Part shown: positions 1 through 6,864 of the stretch, one piece after another | Position numbering within the stretch: position 1 is the stretch's first letter | Layout: each line of letters begins with the position of its first letter | Position numbers and translations under genes: made by a program | From: CAYYJM01 sp964471755 | GTDB taxonomy: Bacteria > Planctomycetota > Planctomycetia > Gemmatales > Gemmataceae | Assembly: GCA_964471755.1 (NCBI GenBank) | Contig: CAYYJM010000190.1 | Span: 1-12,475, forward strand | DNA length: 12,475 nt | Reading direction: 5' to 3' | Notes under the pieces: model-generated | The model's input: the letters and a program-made list of their open reading frames with translations, nothing else | What the model was told of the DNA's origin: nothing | Databases searched by the model: none

Positions 1-389
1 GGCACTTTCGAGCCCGAGCGAAAGGCTTCGATCTGGGTCAGGGCTTCGGCCTCATCCTTGCAGACGACCAGGATACGGCCAAGCTGAGTGATGGTGAAAT
101 ATTCCAGGATGATCGGTTTCAGGTTGGCGACGAGTACGGCCCCACGCCGTTCGCCGCAGACGACCCGCAGTACACGAAAAATCACCATCACCAGAGAGCC
201 GTTGATGTACTCCAGTTCGGTCAGGTCGAACAGCGCGTACGAGACGCCGCACAGGGCCACCACGGCGGAAGGGTCTGGACCCTGTAGTTCCTCCTCGGAC
301 ATCCGCCTGCGGTTGCCCGGGTGGAAGCGAAAGACGAGCAGGTCGTGTTCGGGGCAGACTCGCAGACTGATCGGCGTTCTCTGTGACAT
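1..389 (-). CDS. STAS-domain protein (anti-sigma factor antagonist-like), 3' end off the window
   Basis: The reverse strand reads open from an ATG at 389 to the left edge (129 codons visible, no stop). The centre (about residues 53-112) reads like a STAS domain: a beta strand with LTELEYINGSLVMVI, a helix, a second strand AVLVANL, then LKPIILEYFTITQLGRIL and a final acidic helix KDEAEAL. This matches the SpoIIAA-family order 'D-strand / IDSSGLG / helix / L-strand / LTGLDRVL'. The usual DSSG phosphorylation motif is altered to NGSL, so only the second serine appears kept; switching by phosphorylation is therefore uncertain. The family is known to bind anti-sigma factors or act in partner-switching and is cytoplasmic. 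Start choice: the Shine-Dalgarno-like GAGGT overlaps the stop of the upstream WD40 gene, 7 nt before the ATG. With a 10-nt gap the two genes are probably co-transcribed. No anti-sigma kinase or phosphatase partner is in the window. Family call fairly sure; role inferred. Confidence 0.75.
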   Translation of the reverse strand, partial: MSQRTPISLRVCPEHDLLVFRFHPGNRRRMSEEELQGPDPSAVVALCGVSYALFDLTELEYINGSLVMVIFRVLRVVCGERRGAVLVANLKPIILEYFTITQLGRILVVCKDEAEALTQIEAFRSGSKV

Positions 390-399
390 GACAGCGACC

Positions 400-1401
400 T
401 CAGCGTGGGAGCGTCCATAAATGCAGGCAGCAGTCATCGCCGCCGGAAAGTATCTGCCGCCCCTCCGGCGCGAACCGGGCGGTCCAGACCATCGAACCAT
501 GCGTCTTGATCGTGTGCAGGCAGCGCACGCTGACCGCCTCGAAGATGCGAACCGTGCTGTCCTGCGCGCCGCCGACCAGGAGCCGACCATCGGGCGACCA
601 GCCGACGCCCCAGACGCTATCGGTGAAGCCGCCGTAGATCCGCAGTTGCTCGCCCGTCTCCAGATCCCAGAGACGAACCGTCTTGTCCCAGCCGCCCGAG
701 AGAAACCGTTTGCCATCCCGCGACGGAGCGACGCAGGTCACGCCCGCAGCGTGGCCCCGATAGACGCGAATCGGCTGAGGCCGATCGACGTGCCAGAGCG
801 CGATCGTCTCGTCGGCACTGCCGGTGAGAAAGTGCTTGCCATCGGGCAGGAAGGCGACCTCGTAAATGCGTGCGGTGTGGTGCCGGTAAGCGGCGATCTC
901 CTTGCCGGTGGCCAGGTCCCACAACCGGGCGAGGTCGTCGTCGCCGCCGGACAGGGCGCGCGTCTCGTCGGGCGACAGGGCACAGCAGTTGCAATCGCCC
1001 TGGTGTCCCCTCAGGCAGAGGATCTCGTTACCGGTCTTGCTGTCCCACAGACGCACCGTGCTGTCATGGCTGGCGGTGAGGAGTTTGGAGCCGTCGGCGG
1101 TCCAGTGGATGCGGCGGACCAGGCCGGAGTGTCCCTTGAACGCGAGGATTTCGCGGCCGGTGCCCCGGTCCCACAGCCGGGCCGTGCCGTCCTGGGCGGC
1201 CGTGGCGATGATCCGGCCATCCGGCGAGACGGCGACGTGCATGACCCGCTGCGTGTGCCCCTCGATCCGCGTGGCGACGCCGGCCGGCCAGGGGTTGCTC
1301 GGGGTCAATTCCACTCGCGGAGACGGATCGCCCTCGGCCAGCGCCAGGCCGGTCAGCGTGGCGAGCCCACACACCATGCCGATAAGGGGACGGTATCGCA
1401 T
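400..1401 (-). CDS. Secreted seven-repeat WD40 beta-propeller protein
   Basis: This gene encodes 333 residues. Residues 1-22 form a signal peptide: basic MRYR, a hydrophobic core, then an ALA cleavage site before EGD. Seven WD40 repeats follow at about 48-88, 89-130, 131-172, 173-214, 215-256, 257-298 and 299-333. Most show GH near the start, SPDG in the middle and LWD at the end (W77-D78, W119-D120, W161-D162, W245-D246); repeats 6 and 7 are degenerate (IFE, LWT). Seven repeats are enough to close one propeller, so the protein is essentially all propeller, a protein-binding scaffold outside the cytoplasm. The open frame extends to 2712, but that part is antisense to cbiM; the start at 1401 is set by GGAGGA four nt upstream and by the signal peptide. 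It is followed 10 nt later by the STAS gene and is divergent from cbiM. In planctomycetes WD40 repeats are often fused to kinases; here there is no catalytic domain. Binding partner unknown. Confidence 0.9.
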   Translation of the reverse strand: MRYRPLIGMVCGLATLTGLALAEGDPSPRVELTPSNPWPAGVATRIEGHTQRVMHVAVSPDGRIIATAAQDGTARLWDRGTGREILAFKGHSGLVRRIHWTADGSKLLTASHDSTVRLWDSKTGNEILCLRGHQGDCNCCALSPDETRALSGGDDDLARLWDLATGKEIAAYRHHTARIYEVAFLPDGKHFLTGSADETIALWHVDRPQPIRVYRGHAAGVTCVAPSRDGKRFLSGGWDKTVRLWDLETGEQLRIYGGFTDSVWGVGWSPDGRLLVGGAQDSTVRIFEAVSVRCLHTIKTHGSMVWTARFAPEGRQILSGGDDCCLHLWTLPR

Positions 1402-1404
1402 CGT

Positions 1405-1410
1405 TCCTCC
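1405..1410 (-). promoter_or_regulatory. Ribosome binding site fixing the WD40 gene start
   Basis: On the minus strand GGAGGA lies 3-4 nt before the ATG at 1401. It selects this start over the long upstream open frame, which runs antisense through cbiM. Confidence 0.7.
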
Positions 1411-1554
1411 GCGCCCGGACTGGTACGACGATCGGCCCGTTCGTAATATGAGGAAGGGCCGACTCGCGACCGCTCTCTCTGAAGCGTACCACGCGAGACG
1501 GTCGATTCCCAGGGCATCCGCACTCTCCGAGAGCGACCGATGGGCCTGTTCGCG

Positions 1555-2934
1555 GTGCATCTTTCCGACGGCCTGTTGACGCCGGCCTGGTGGCTGGGCG
1601 GCTGGGTCGTCGCCGCTCTGCTCGTCCTGCTCGGGGCCTGGCGACTGCGCGATGAGGACGTGCCGCGCGTCGCCCTGCTGGCGGCGGTCTTCTTCGTCGT
1701 GTCGTTGATCCATGTCCCGGTGCCGGGCGGGCCGCGAACGCATCTGCTGCTCGCCGGCCTGATCGGCGTGGTACTGGGTCGGCACGCGGCCCTGGCCATT
1801 CCGCTCGGCCTGCTCCTGCAAACGATCCTGTTCAGTCACGGCGGCCTGACGATGATCGGCGTCAACTCGGTCGTCATGACCGTGCCGGCCCTGCTCGCCT
1901 GGCTGCTGTTCGCGGGCCTGCGTCGGCTGCCGGGTCGGCGAACGGGGACGTTTCGCGGAGCGCTCATCTTCGGCAGCGTCGTGCTGTTCGGTCTCAGTGC
2001 TGTGTTCGCCGGCAGCCTGCTGGCGACCAATCCGTGGACCGAGACGGAGCATCTGGAAACCGCCTCGGCCCTGGCCATCGCCGGGTCGCCGTGGATGCTG
2101 CTGGGCGTGGCGGCGCTGGGTCTGCTGGCCGTGGCGATCGAACGGCGAACTGAGGCCGGGCCGGACTTCGCCCTGGGACTGCTCGTCGGCGAGGTCGCCG
2201 TCCTGCTCACCGTGGCCCTCAACGGTCTGGTGCTGCTCCTGGGTGGTGTGGGCGACTGGCACGCGCTGGTATTCCTGACCGTGCTGCTCCATCTGCCGCT
2301 GGCCGTGGTCGAGGGCGTCGTCCTCGGCTTCACGGTTCGCTTTCTGGCGCGAGTGCAGCCCGACCTGCTCGGCCTGCCGCCGTCGGTCGAGGAGGAGCCG
2401 ACTCCGACGCCGACGCCTCCATCGATGGCGATCGGAACGCGTGAAGGCGTGGCGTTGATGGTCCTGCTGCTGCTGCCGCTTCCGGTTCGCGCTCATGGTT
2501 TCGAGGCCCAGGCCAGCATCGACACCAGCACGCGAACGATCGTCCTGGAGTGCTGGTACGAGACGGGTGAGACGCCGCGTGCGGCGACCTATGTCGTCCA
2601 GCGTGCGGACGGCTCGACCCTGACAACGGGCAAATGCGACGCCGAGGGCAAGGCGACGTTCACCTATGAGAAGGTCGAGGATCTCGCGGTCACGCTGACC
2701 GCCAGTGGTCACCGTACCCGGCTGGATCTTCCCGCCGCGAAGCTCGCGCCGCAGGCGGCCGGCACCGTGATCGAGACGACGCGAGGACAGCCGTTGCGGG
2801 AGTTTCTCCGCGATCTCGTCTCGGGTCTGGCGTTTCTCCTGGCGCTGGCGGCGTTCCTGCTCGGCTGGCGGAACTCGCGCCGGCTGCGGGAGCTGGCGTC
2901 GTCTGAAGGCGAGCGTGGGGCGTCAGCCCCATGA
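1555..2934 (+). CDS. cbiM: CbiM-type cobalt/nickel ECF transporter S component fused to a NikL/CbiL-like domain
   Basis: This is a membrane protein of 459 residues. Residues 1-267 match CbiM/NikM: N-terminus MHLSDGLLTP, PVPGGPRTH (His63), then QTILFSHGGLTMIGVN, with several hydrophobic helices. In the known NikM structure the metal is held by the N-terminal amine, His2 and a His at about 67; His2 and His63 fit this. I chose GTG at 1555 over the ATG at 1540 because only the GTG puts His at position 2; the ATG would bury it behind five residues. No strong Shine-Dalgarno is seen for either. A proline/threonine linker leads to a hydrophobic segment ending RAHG (about 296-315), an Ig-like domain resembling NikL/CbiL (AHG then DGSTLTTGKCDAEGKATF), and a C-terminal membrane helix (about 421-438). 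The ATPase (CbiO) and T component (CbiQ) are not adjacent. The last eight codons and stop lie inside a repeat arm. I see no cobalamin or NiCo riboswitch in the 153-nt divergent region. Metal (Ni or Co) not resolved. Confidence 0.85.
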   Translation: MHLSDGLLTPAWWLGGWVVAALLVLLGAWRLRDEDVPRVALLAAVFFVVSLIHVPVPGGPRTHLLLAGLIGVVLGRHAALAIPLGLLLQTILFSHGGLTMIGVNSVVMTVPALLAWLLFAGLRRLPGRRTGTFRGALIFGSVVLFGLSAVFAGSLLATNPWTETEHLETASALAIAGSPWMLLGVAALGLLAVAIERRTEAGPDFALGLLVGEVAVLLTVALNGLVLLLGGVGDWHALVFLTVLLHLPLAVVEGVVLGFTVRFLARVQPDLLGLPPSVEEEPTPTPTPPSMAIGTREGVALMVLLLLPLPVRAHGFEAQASIDTSTRTIVLECWYETGETPRAATYVVQRADGSTLTTGKCDAEGKATFTYEKVEDLAVTLTASGHRTRLDLPAAKLAPQAAGTVIETTRGQPLREFLRDLVSGLAFLLALAAFLLGWRNSRRLRELASSEGERGASAP

Positions 2935-2985
2935 GTCTGGCACGCCGCGAAGAGCAGATCATGGGGCTGACGCCCCACGCTCGCC
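2908..2985. repeat. Perfect 27-bp inverted repeat overlapping the 3' end of cbiM
   Basis: Left arm 2908-2934 and right arm 2959-2985 are exact reverse complements (27 of 27), with a 24-nt loop. Each arm also holds a smaller hairpin, TGGGGC-GTCA-GCCCCA. The left arm is exactly nine codons in the cbiM frame: GERGASAP plus the TGA. There is no T-tract after it, so it is not a classic intrinsic terminator. It resembles the dispersed palindromic repeats I recall from planctomycete genomes; copies elsewhere in the genome cannot be seen from here. Confidence 0.85.
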
Positions 2986-3005
2986 CGGGAGACGCTGCGA
3001 AGTGC

Positions 3006-3034
3006 TGGACCTGCCTCGCCTTTCCTGGGATAAT
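3006..3034 (+). promoter_or_regulatory. Candidate sigma-70-type promoter for the ECF sigma/TPR operon
   Basis: TGGACC (3006-3011, four of six matches to TTGACA), a 17-nt spacer, then GATAAT (3029-3034, five of six matches to TATAAT) preceded by an extended -10 TGG. Transcription would start near 3041, about 64 nt before the sigma gene. It lies just beyond the inverted repeat. It is found by eye only, and the consensus itself may differ in planctomycetes. Confidence 0.35.
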
Positions 3035-3104
3035 CCGGCAGTGAAAATCCCGACCCACGCGGTCGTCCCTGGCACGACTCGCGTCTGATGAGAAGAGGTG
3101 GGCG

Positions 3105-3665
3105 ATGGCGGACCAGATCGCGGAACCGCCACAGCGACTGGCGGCCTACCGCGATTACCTGCTGCTCCTGGCACGAGCCCAACTCGAACCGGGCCTGCGT
3201 GCCAAGCTCGACCCGTCCGACGTGGTCCAGCAGACGCTCGTCAAGGCCCAGCAGAACCTGGAGCAGTTTCGCGGCGAGAACTCCGCCGAGCTGGCCGGCT
3301 GGCTGCGCCGCATCCTGGTCAACACGCTCATCGACGCCGCTCGCAAGTACGGCCGGGAGCAGGACTGGCAGCGCTCGCTGGAACAGGACCTGGAGCAGTC
3401 ATCGGCCCGCCTGGAAGCCTGGCTGGCGGCCGATCAGAGCAGCCCCAGCGAGGCGGCCCAGCGGCAGGAACAGGTGCTGCTCCTGGCCTCGGCCCTGGCC
3501 CAGCTTCCCGAGGATCAGCGCGTGGCCATCGAGCTGCACCACCTGCATCAGGGGTCCGTCGCCGAGATCGCCACGCGGATGAACCGCACCGAGGCGTCGG
3601 TCGCCGGGCTGCTGCGGCGTGGGCTGAAACGTCTTCGCGAGCTGATGCCCTCCGGATCGGGATGA
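3105..3665 (+). CDS. ECF-family RNA polymerase sigma factor (planctomycete type)
   Basis: The protein has 186 residues, the usual size for an ECF sigma factor. Region 2 is about 36-84 (DPSDVVQQTLVKAQQ, FRGE, LAGWLRRILVNTLIDAARKY), which binds core polymerase and the -10 element. Region 4 is about 121-181 (ALAQLPEDQRVAIELHHL, then a helix-turn-helix EIATRMNRTEASVAGLLRRG), which reads the -35 element. The DPSDVVQQT start of region 2 is typical of sigma factors that are highly multiplied in planctomycetes and usually sit beside Ser/Thr kinases. The start ATG at 3105 has AGAGGTG a few nt upstream. No membrane anti-sigma gene is adjacent; the next gene, 55 nt downstream, is a TPR protein, so control by a TPR or kinase partner is plausible but inferred. 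Product class sure; regulon unknown. Confidence 0.92.
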   Translation: MADQIAEPPQRLAAYRDYLLLLARAQLEPGLRAKLDPSDVVQQTLVKAQQNLEQFRGENSAELAGWLRRILVNTLIDAARKYGREQDWQRSLEQDLEQSSARLEAWLAADQSSPSEAAQRQEQVLLLASALAQLPEDQRVAIELHHLHQGSVAEIATRMNRTEASVAGLLRRGLKRLRELMPSGSG

Positions 3666-3720
3666 GGAAGCGCCATGCACGTCACGCCGGCCGCTTCGCT
3701 TCGCCGAGGAGGCGGAGGAC

Positions 3721-5298
3721 GTGGACGGCCTGCAGCCGGCGATGCGCGACCTGCTCGAACGCGCCCTGGGCTACTACGATCGCTTCCTCCAGCGGCACGC
3801 CGACGACCCGAAGTTGCGTGAGGACCTCGGCGCGACTCACAACCTGATCGGCCGGCTGCACCTGGCGCTCGGTGAGCGGCCGAAGGCGCTGACGGCCTGG
3901 CAGAAGGCCCACGCCGTGTTCGCGCAGCTGCACCAGGAACAGCCCAGGGACGTTCGCTGGATGCGCCGCCTGGTCGCCATGACGACCAACCTCGCCACGC
4001 TCCAGCCGAACATCCAGCAGGTGCGCGCGCATCTGGAGCAGGCCCTGGCCCTGACCGAGGAGTTCCTGAAGATCCATCCCGACGACGTCGATCTGCGGGC
4101 CGGCAAGGGGCACGCCCTGGCCAACCTGGGAGCCGCGTGGGAGCGGCGCGGCGACCACGCCCAGGCCCGCCGCTGCTACGAGCAGGCGTGTGAGATACTC
4201 CGAGTCCTGCGTGAGGAGCGGCCCGAACGTGAGTCGGTTCGGCGCGACCTGGCCTTCGCCCTGGACAATCTCGGCGGCCTGCGCAGTCATGATCCCGGCG
4301 GACTGACCGACGCCCTGGCGGCCTATGACGAGGCGAGCGAGCTGCGCGAGGGGCTGCTGGTCGCCCAGCCGGGCAATCCGCATCGGCAGGCCGACCTGGC
4401 GGCCTGTCTGCACGATCAGGCCGTCATCCAGCGTGATGCCCGGGAACCGGCGAAGTCGCGGGCCGGCTTCGCACGGGCGCTGACGCTGCGACAGGCCCTC
4501 GTCGAGCGCAACCCGACCGTGCCGCGCTACCAGGCCGATCTCGCCGCCACCGTCCGGCAGGTCGGCTTCACGCTCTCCCAGGCGGGAGACAAGCCGGCGG
4601 CGATCGCCAGGTATCGCCAGGCGATCGATCTGCTCGACCGGGTGATCCAGGCCGCTCCCGACGAGCCGCGTTACCGGCGTGAAGTGGGCCTGTATCTGTT
4701 CGGCCTCGCCTCGATGTATGGGGCGCTCGATCAGCGTCCGCAGGAGCGCGACGCCTACGAGCGCGGCCGGGTCGCCCTGGAGTGGCTCGTCGCCCGGGAC
4801 GGCCACAACGTGGACGCTCACTACCACCTCGCCCGGATACTCAACAACCTGGCCTATAACCGCAACGTCACCGGCGATCCGGACGAGGCTCTCCGTCTGG
4901 TCGAGGCGGCGGCGGAGCATTCCCGGCTGGGCCTGGAGCGGGCTCCGGGCCACGCCCCGTTCCGCCAGTTGCTCAACGTCCACCACTTCCTGGCGGCAGA
5001 GATCCACTGGAAGCAACATCGGCCGATGGCGTCGCTGGAGGTCATCCGCCAGCGGCAGGCGCTCTGGCCGGGCGACGGCGGACAGCTCTACCACAGCGGC
5101 AAGGAGATCGCCCGGTTGCTGGCGGAACCGGGCCTGTCGGCCGGGCAGGAACAGACCCTCTGGCGGGAGCTGGAATCGGCCCTGCGGTCGGCCGCCGGTG
5201 CCGGCTTCCGCGACTGGGGCCGGATCCAGCGCGAGGGCGAGTGGCAAACCCTCCGGCCCGATCCGCGTCTGCGCGAGATGCTGGCACGGGTACGATAA
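3721..5298 (+). CDS. TPR-repeat protein, resembles the C-terminal half of a planctomycete Ser/Thr kinase lacking the kinase domain
   Basis: The protein has 525 residues and is almost wholly helical repeats of TPR type (for example LREDLGATHNLIGRLHLALG, GKGHALANLGAAWERRGDHA, ARILNNLAYNRNVTGDPDEA). It opens with MRDLLERALGYYDRFLQ and closes with LRPDPRLREMLARVR, sequences I associate with the tail of TPR-bearing planctomycete protein kinases. No kinase motifs (glycine loop, HRD, DFG) occur anywhere, and no signal peptide or membrane helix is visible. The GTG start at 3721 has GGAGG 8 nt upstream; the same frame is open back to 3646 and encodes RPLRFAEEAEDVDGLQ but has no start codon there. An ATG at 3675 with a good ribosome site (GAGGAA) is in another frame and stops at 3821, so a deletion or frameshift at the head of the gene is possible. 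It lies in an operon with the ECF sigma factor and may regulate it. Translation as drawn is likely, exact start uncertain. Confidence 0.75.
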   Translation: MDGLQPAMRDLLERALGYYDRFLQRHADDPKLREDLGATHNLIGRLHLALGERPKALTAWQKAHAVFAQLHQEQPRDVRWMRRLVAMTTNLATLQPNIQQVRAHLEQALALTEEFLKIHPDDVDLRAGKGHALANLGAAWERRGDHAQARRCYEQACEILRVLREERPERESVRRDLAFALDNLGGLRSHDPGGLTDALAAYDEASELREGLLVAQPGNPHRQADLAACLHDQAVIQRDAREPAKSRAGFARALTLRQALVERNPTVPRYQADLAATVRQVGFTLSQAGDKPAAIARYRQAIDLLDRVIQAAPDEPRYRREVGLYLFGLASMYGALDQRPQERDAYERGRVALEWLVARDGHNVDAHYHLARILNNLAYNRNVTGDPDEALRLVEAAAEHSRLGLERAPGHAPFRQLLNVHHFLAAEIHWKQHRPMASLEVIRQRQALWPGDGGQLYHSGKEIARLLAEPGLSAGQEQTLWRELESALRSAAGAGFRDWGRIQREGEWQTLRPDPRLREMLARVR

Positions 5299-5311
5299 CG
5301 GGGTTGTCGTC

Positions 5312-5551
5312 TTCTGTTAGCCCGACGCGCCAGCGAGGGATACGGCGATCCCGTTCGCACGACGCGCCAGCGAGGGATACGGCGATCCCGTTCGCACGAC
5401 GCGCCAGCGAGGGANNNNNNNNNNNNNNNNNNNNNNNNNNNNNNNNNNNNNNNNNNNNNNNNNNNNNNNNNNNNNNNNNNNNNNNNNNNNNNNNNNNNNN
5501 NNNNNNNNNNNNNNTACGGCGATCCGTCGCTGGCGCGTCCGGCTAACAGAA
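5312..5551. repeat. 37-bp tandem repeats bounded by 25-bp inverted ends, interrupted by the assembly gap
   Basis: Two full, identical 37-bp units lie at 5323-5359 and 5360-5396, a third begins at 5397 and runs into the Ns, and TACGGCGATCC from the same unit resumes at 5515. The element is flanked by an inverted repeat: 5312-5336 and 5527-5551 are reverse complements at 24 of 25 positions (TTCTGTTAGCC at one end, GGCTAACAGAA at the other). The copy number is unknown because of the gap. In one forward frame it reads SPTRQRGI, a peptide I recall as recurring at planctomycete ORF ends, which suggests a dispersed family. A weak further copy of the unit's start lies near 5553. The whole stretch 5299-5637 has no credible gene; it starts 14 nt after the TPR stop. 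Confidence 0.85.
5415..5514. other. Assembly gap (100 Ns)
   Basis: Exactly 100 Ns, the conventional placeholder for a gap of unknown size. Both edges lie inside the 37-bp tandem repeat, so the gap is probably a collapsed repeat and its real length is not known. Confidence 0.98.
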
Positions 5552-5624
5552 ACGACGCGCCGCAGGGTGTCCGTCCTCCGCTCGACCGGCTATCAAGACA
5601 GGATTCTCCCGCCTCTGTTTCCCC

Positions 5625-5628
5625 GGAG
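5625..5628 (+). promoter_or_regulatory. Ribosome binding site deciding the icd start
   Basis: GGAG lies 9 nt before the ATG at 5638 but only 3 nt before the in-frame GTG at 5632. The spacing favours the ATG, giving the family N-terminus MAKIKVKNPVVEMDGDEMTR. Confidence 0.5.
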
Positions 5629-5637
5629 CCTGTGTTC

Positions 5638-6852
5638 ATGGCCAAGATCAAGGTGAAGAACCCTGTCGTCGAGATGGATGGCGACGAGATGACACGGATC
5701 ATCTGGCAGAAGATCCGTGAGAAGCTCATCCTCCCCTACCTCGATATCGACCTGAAATACTACGACCTCGGCATCGAGAGCCGCGACGCGACCGATGACA
5801 AGATCACTTTCGATTCGGCCGAGGCGACGAAGAAATACGGCGTCGCCGTAAAGTGCGCGACGATCACTCCCGACGAGGCGCGCGTCAAGGAGTTCAACCT
5901 CAAGCGGATGTACCCGTCGCCGAACGGTTCGATTCGCAACATCCTCAACGGCACCATCTTCCGTGAGCCGATCGTCTGCAAGAACGTGCCGCGTCTGGTC
6001 AAGCACTGGGACAGGCCGGTGGTCGTCGCCCGACATGGGTTCGGTGACCAGTACAAGGCGAGCGAGATTCTCTTCGATCGGCCGGGCAAGGTGACGCTCC
6101 GGTTCACGCCGGCCGATGGCGGCCCGGCGATCGAGAAAGAGGTCTTCCAGGCACCCGGTGGCGGCGTCACGCTGGCCATGTACAACCTCGACGAGTCGAT
6201 CCGTGGCTTCGCCCGGGCCTGCTTCAACTACGCCCTCGGTCGCGATTATCCGGTCTATCTCTCGACCAAGAACACGATCCTCAAGGTCTACGATGGCCGG
6301 TTCAAGAACCTCTTCCAGGAGGTCTTCGACGCCGAGTTCAAGGCCGCCTTCGACGCGAAGAAGCTGACCTACGAACATCGTCTGATCGATGACATGGTCG
6401 CCGCCAACCTGAAGTGGACCGGCGGCTATCTGTGGGCCTGCAAGAACTACGACGGCGACGTTCAATCCGACACCGTCGCTCAGGGCTACGGCTCGCTCGG
6501 TCTGATGACCAGCGTGCTGATGAGCCCGGACGGCCGGACGGTCGAGGCCGAGGCCGCACACGGCACCGTGACGCGACACTACCGCGAACACCAGAAGGGT
6601 CGGCCGACTTCGACCAATCCGATCGCGTCGATCTACGCCTGGACGCGCGGCCTGTACTACCGCGGCAAGATGGACGGCACGCCGGAAGTCACCCGCTTCG
6701 CCGAGACTGTCGAGAAGGTTTGTACCGACCAGGTCGAGGCGGGTCAGATGACGAAGGATCTGGCCAGTCTCATCGGTGATTCGACGCCGTACCTGACGAC
6801 CGATCAGTATCTCGACGCGGTCGATGCAGAGTTGAAGAAGCGGATGGGGTAG
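5638..6852 (+). CDS. icd: NADP-dependent isocitrate dehydrogenase, eukaryote-like type
   Basis: The product converts isocitrate to 2-oxoglutarate and CO2 with reduction of NADP+, in the cytoplasmic TCA cycle. Its 404 residues follow human IDH1/IDH2 nearly throughout: MDGDEMTRIIW near the start, KCATITPDE (72-80), SPNGSIRN (94-101), FRE (R109), ARHGFGDQY (R132), YLSTKNTILK (K201), LIDDMVA (D242), NYDGDVQSD (D264, D268) and AAHGTVTRHY. The substrate-binding arginines R100, R109 and R132 are present at the same numbers as in human IDH1. R303 and H304, in the position of the human NADP-phosphate contacts R314 and H315, support NADP use. This is the homodimeric type II form, distinct from the E. 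coli-type Icd, and is known in a range of bacteria. The gene is intact and probably transcribed alone: a repeat region and gap lie upstream and three hairpins downstream. No special regulation is visible. Confidence 0.95.
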   Translation: MAKIKVKNPVVEMDGDEMTRIIWQKIREKLILPYLDIDLKYYDLGIESRDATDDKITFDSAEATKKYGVAVKCATITPDEARVKEFNLKRMYPSPNGSIRNILNGTIFREPIVCKNVPRLVKHWDRPVVVARHGFGDQYKASEILFDRPGKVTLRFTPADGGPAIEKEVFQAPGGGVTLAMYNLDESIRGFARACFNYALGRDYPVYLSTKNTILKVYDGRFKNLFQEVFDAEFKAAFDAKKLTYEHRLIDDMVAANLKWTGGYLWACKNYDGDVQSDTVAQGYGSLGLMTSVLMSPDGRTVEAEAAHGTVTRHYREHQKGRPTSTNPIASIYAWTRGLYYRGKMDGTPEVTRFAETVEKVCTDQVEAGQMTKDLASLIGDSTPYLTTDQYLDAVDAELKKRMG

Positions 6853-6864
6853 CAGGATTGTTCC

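Noticed and set aside
1421..1491. Short inverted repeats (TGGTACG / CGTACCA, TACGA / TCGTA) in the divergent WD40-cbiM region as operators
   Set aside because: Arms of 5-7 bp over this length arise readily by chance and match no operator I recognise.
1402..2712. Long minus-strand N-terminal extension of the WD40 protein (770 aa frame)
   Set aside because: It is antisense to cbiM, rich in Arg/Gln/His as expected of a high-GC shadow frame, and the real start has a ribosome site and signal peptide at 1401.
3682..5247. 521-aa minus-strand frame opposite the TPR gene
   Set aside because: Shadow of the TPR coding strand: no recognisable domain, while the plus frame has clear TPR helices.
5323..5414. 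CRISPR array
   Set aside because: The 37-bp units are directly abutting and wholly identical, with no unique spacers; the same holds for the 36-bp units at 6865-6965. No cas genes are present.
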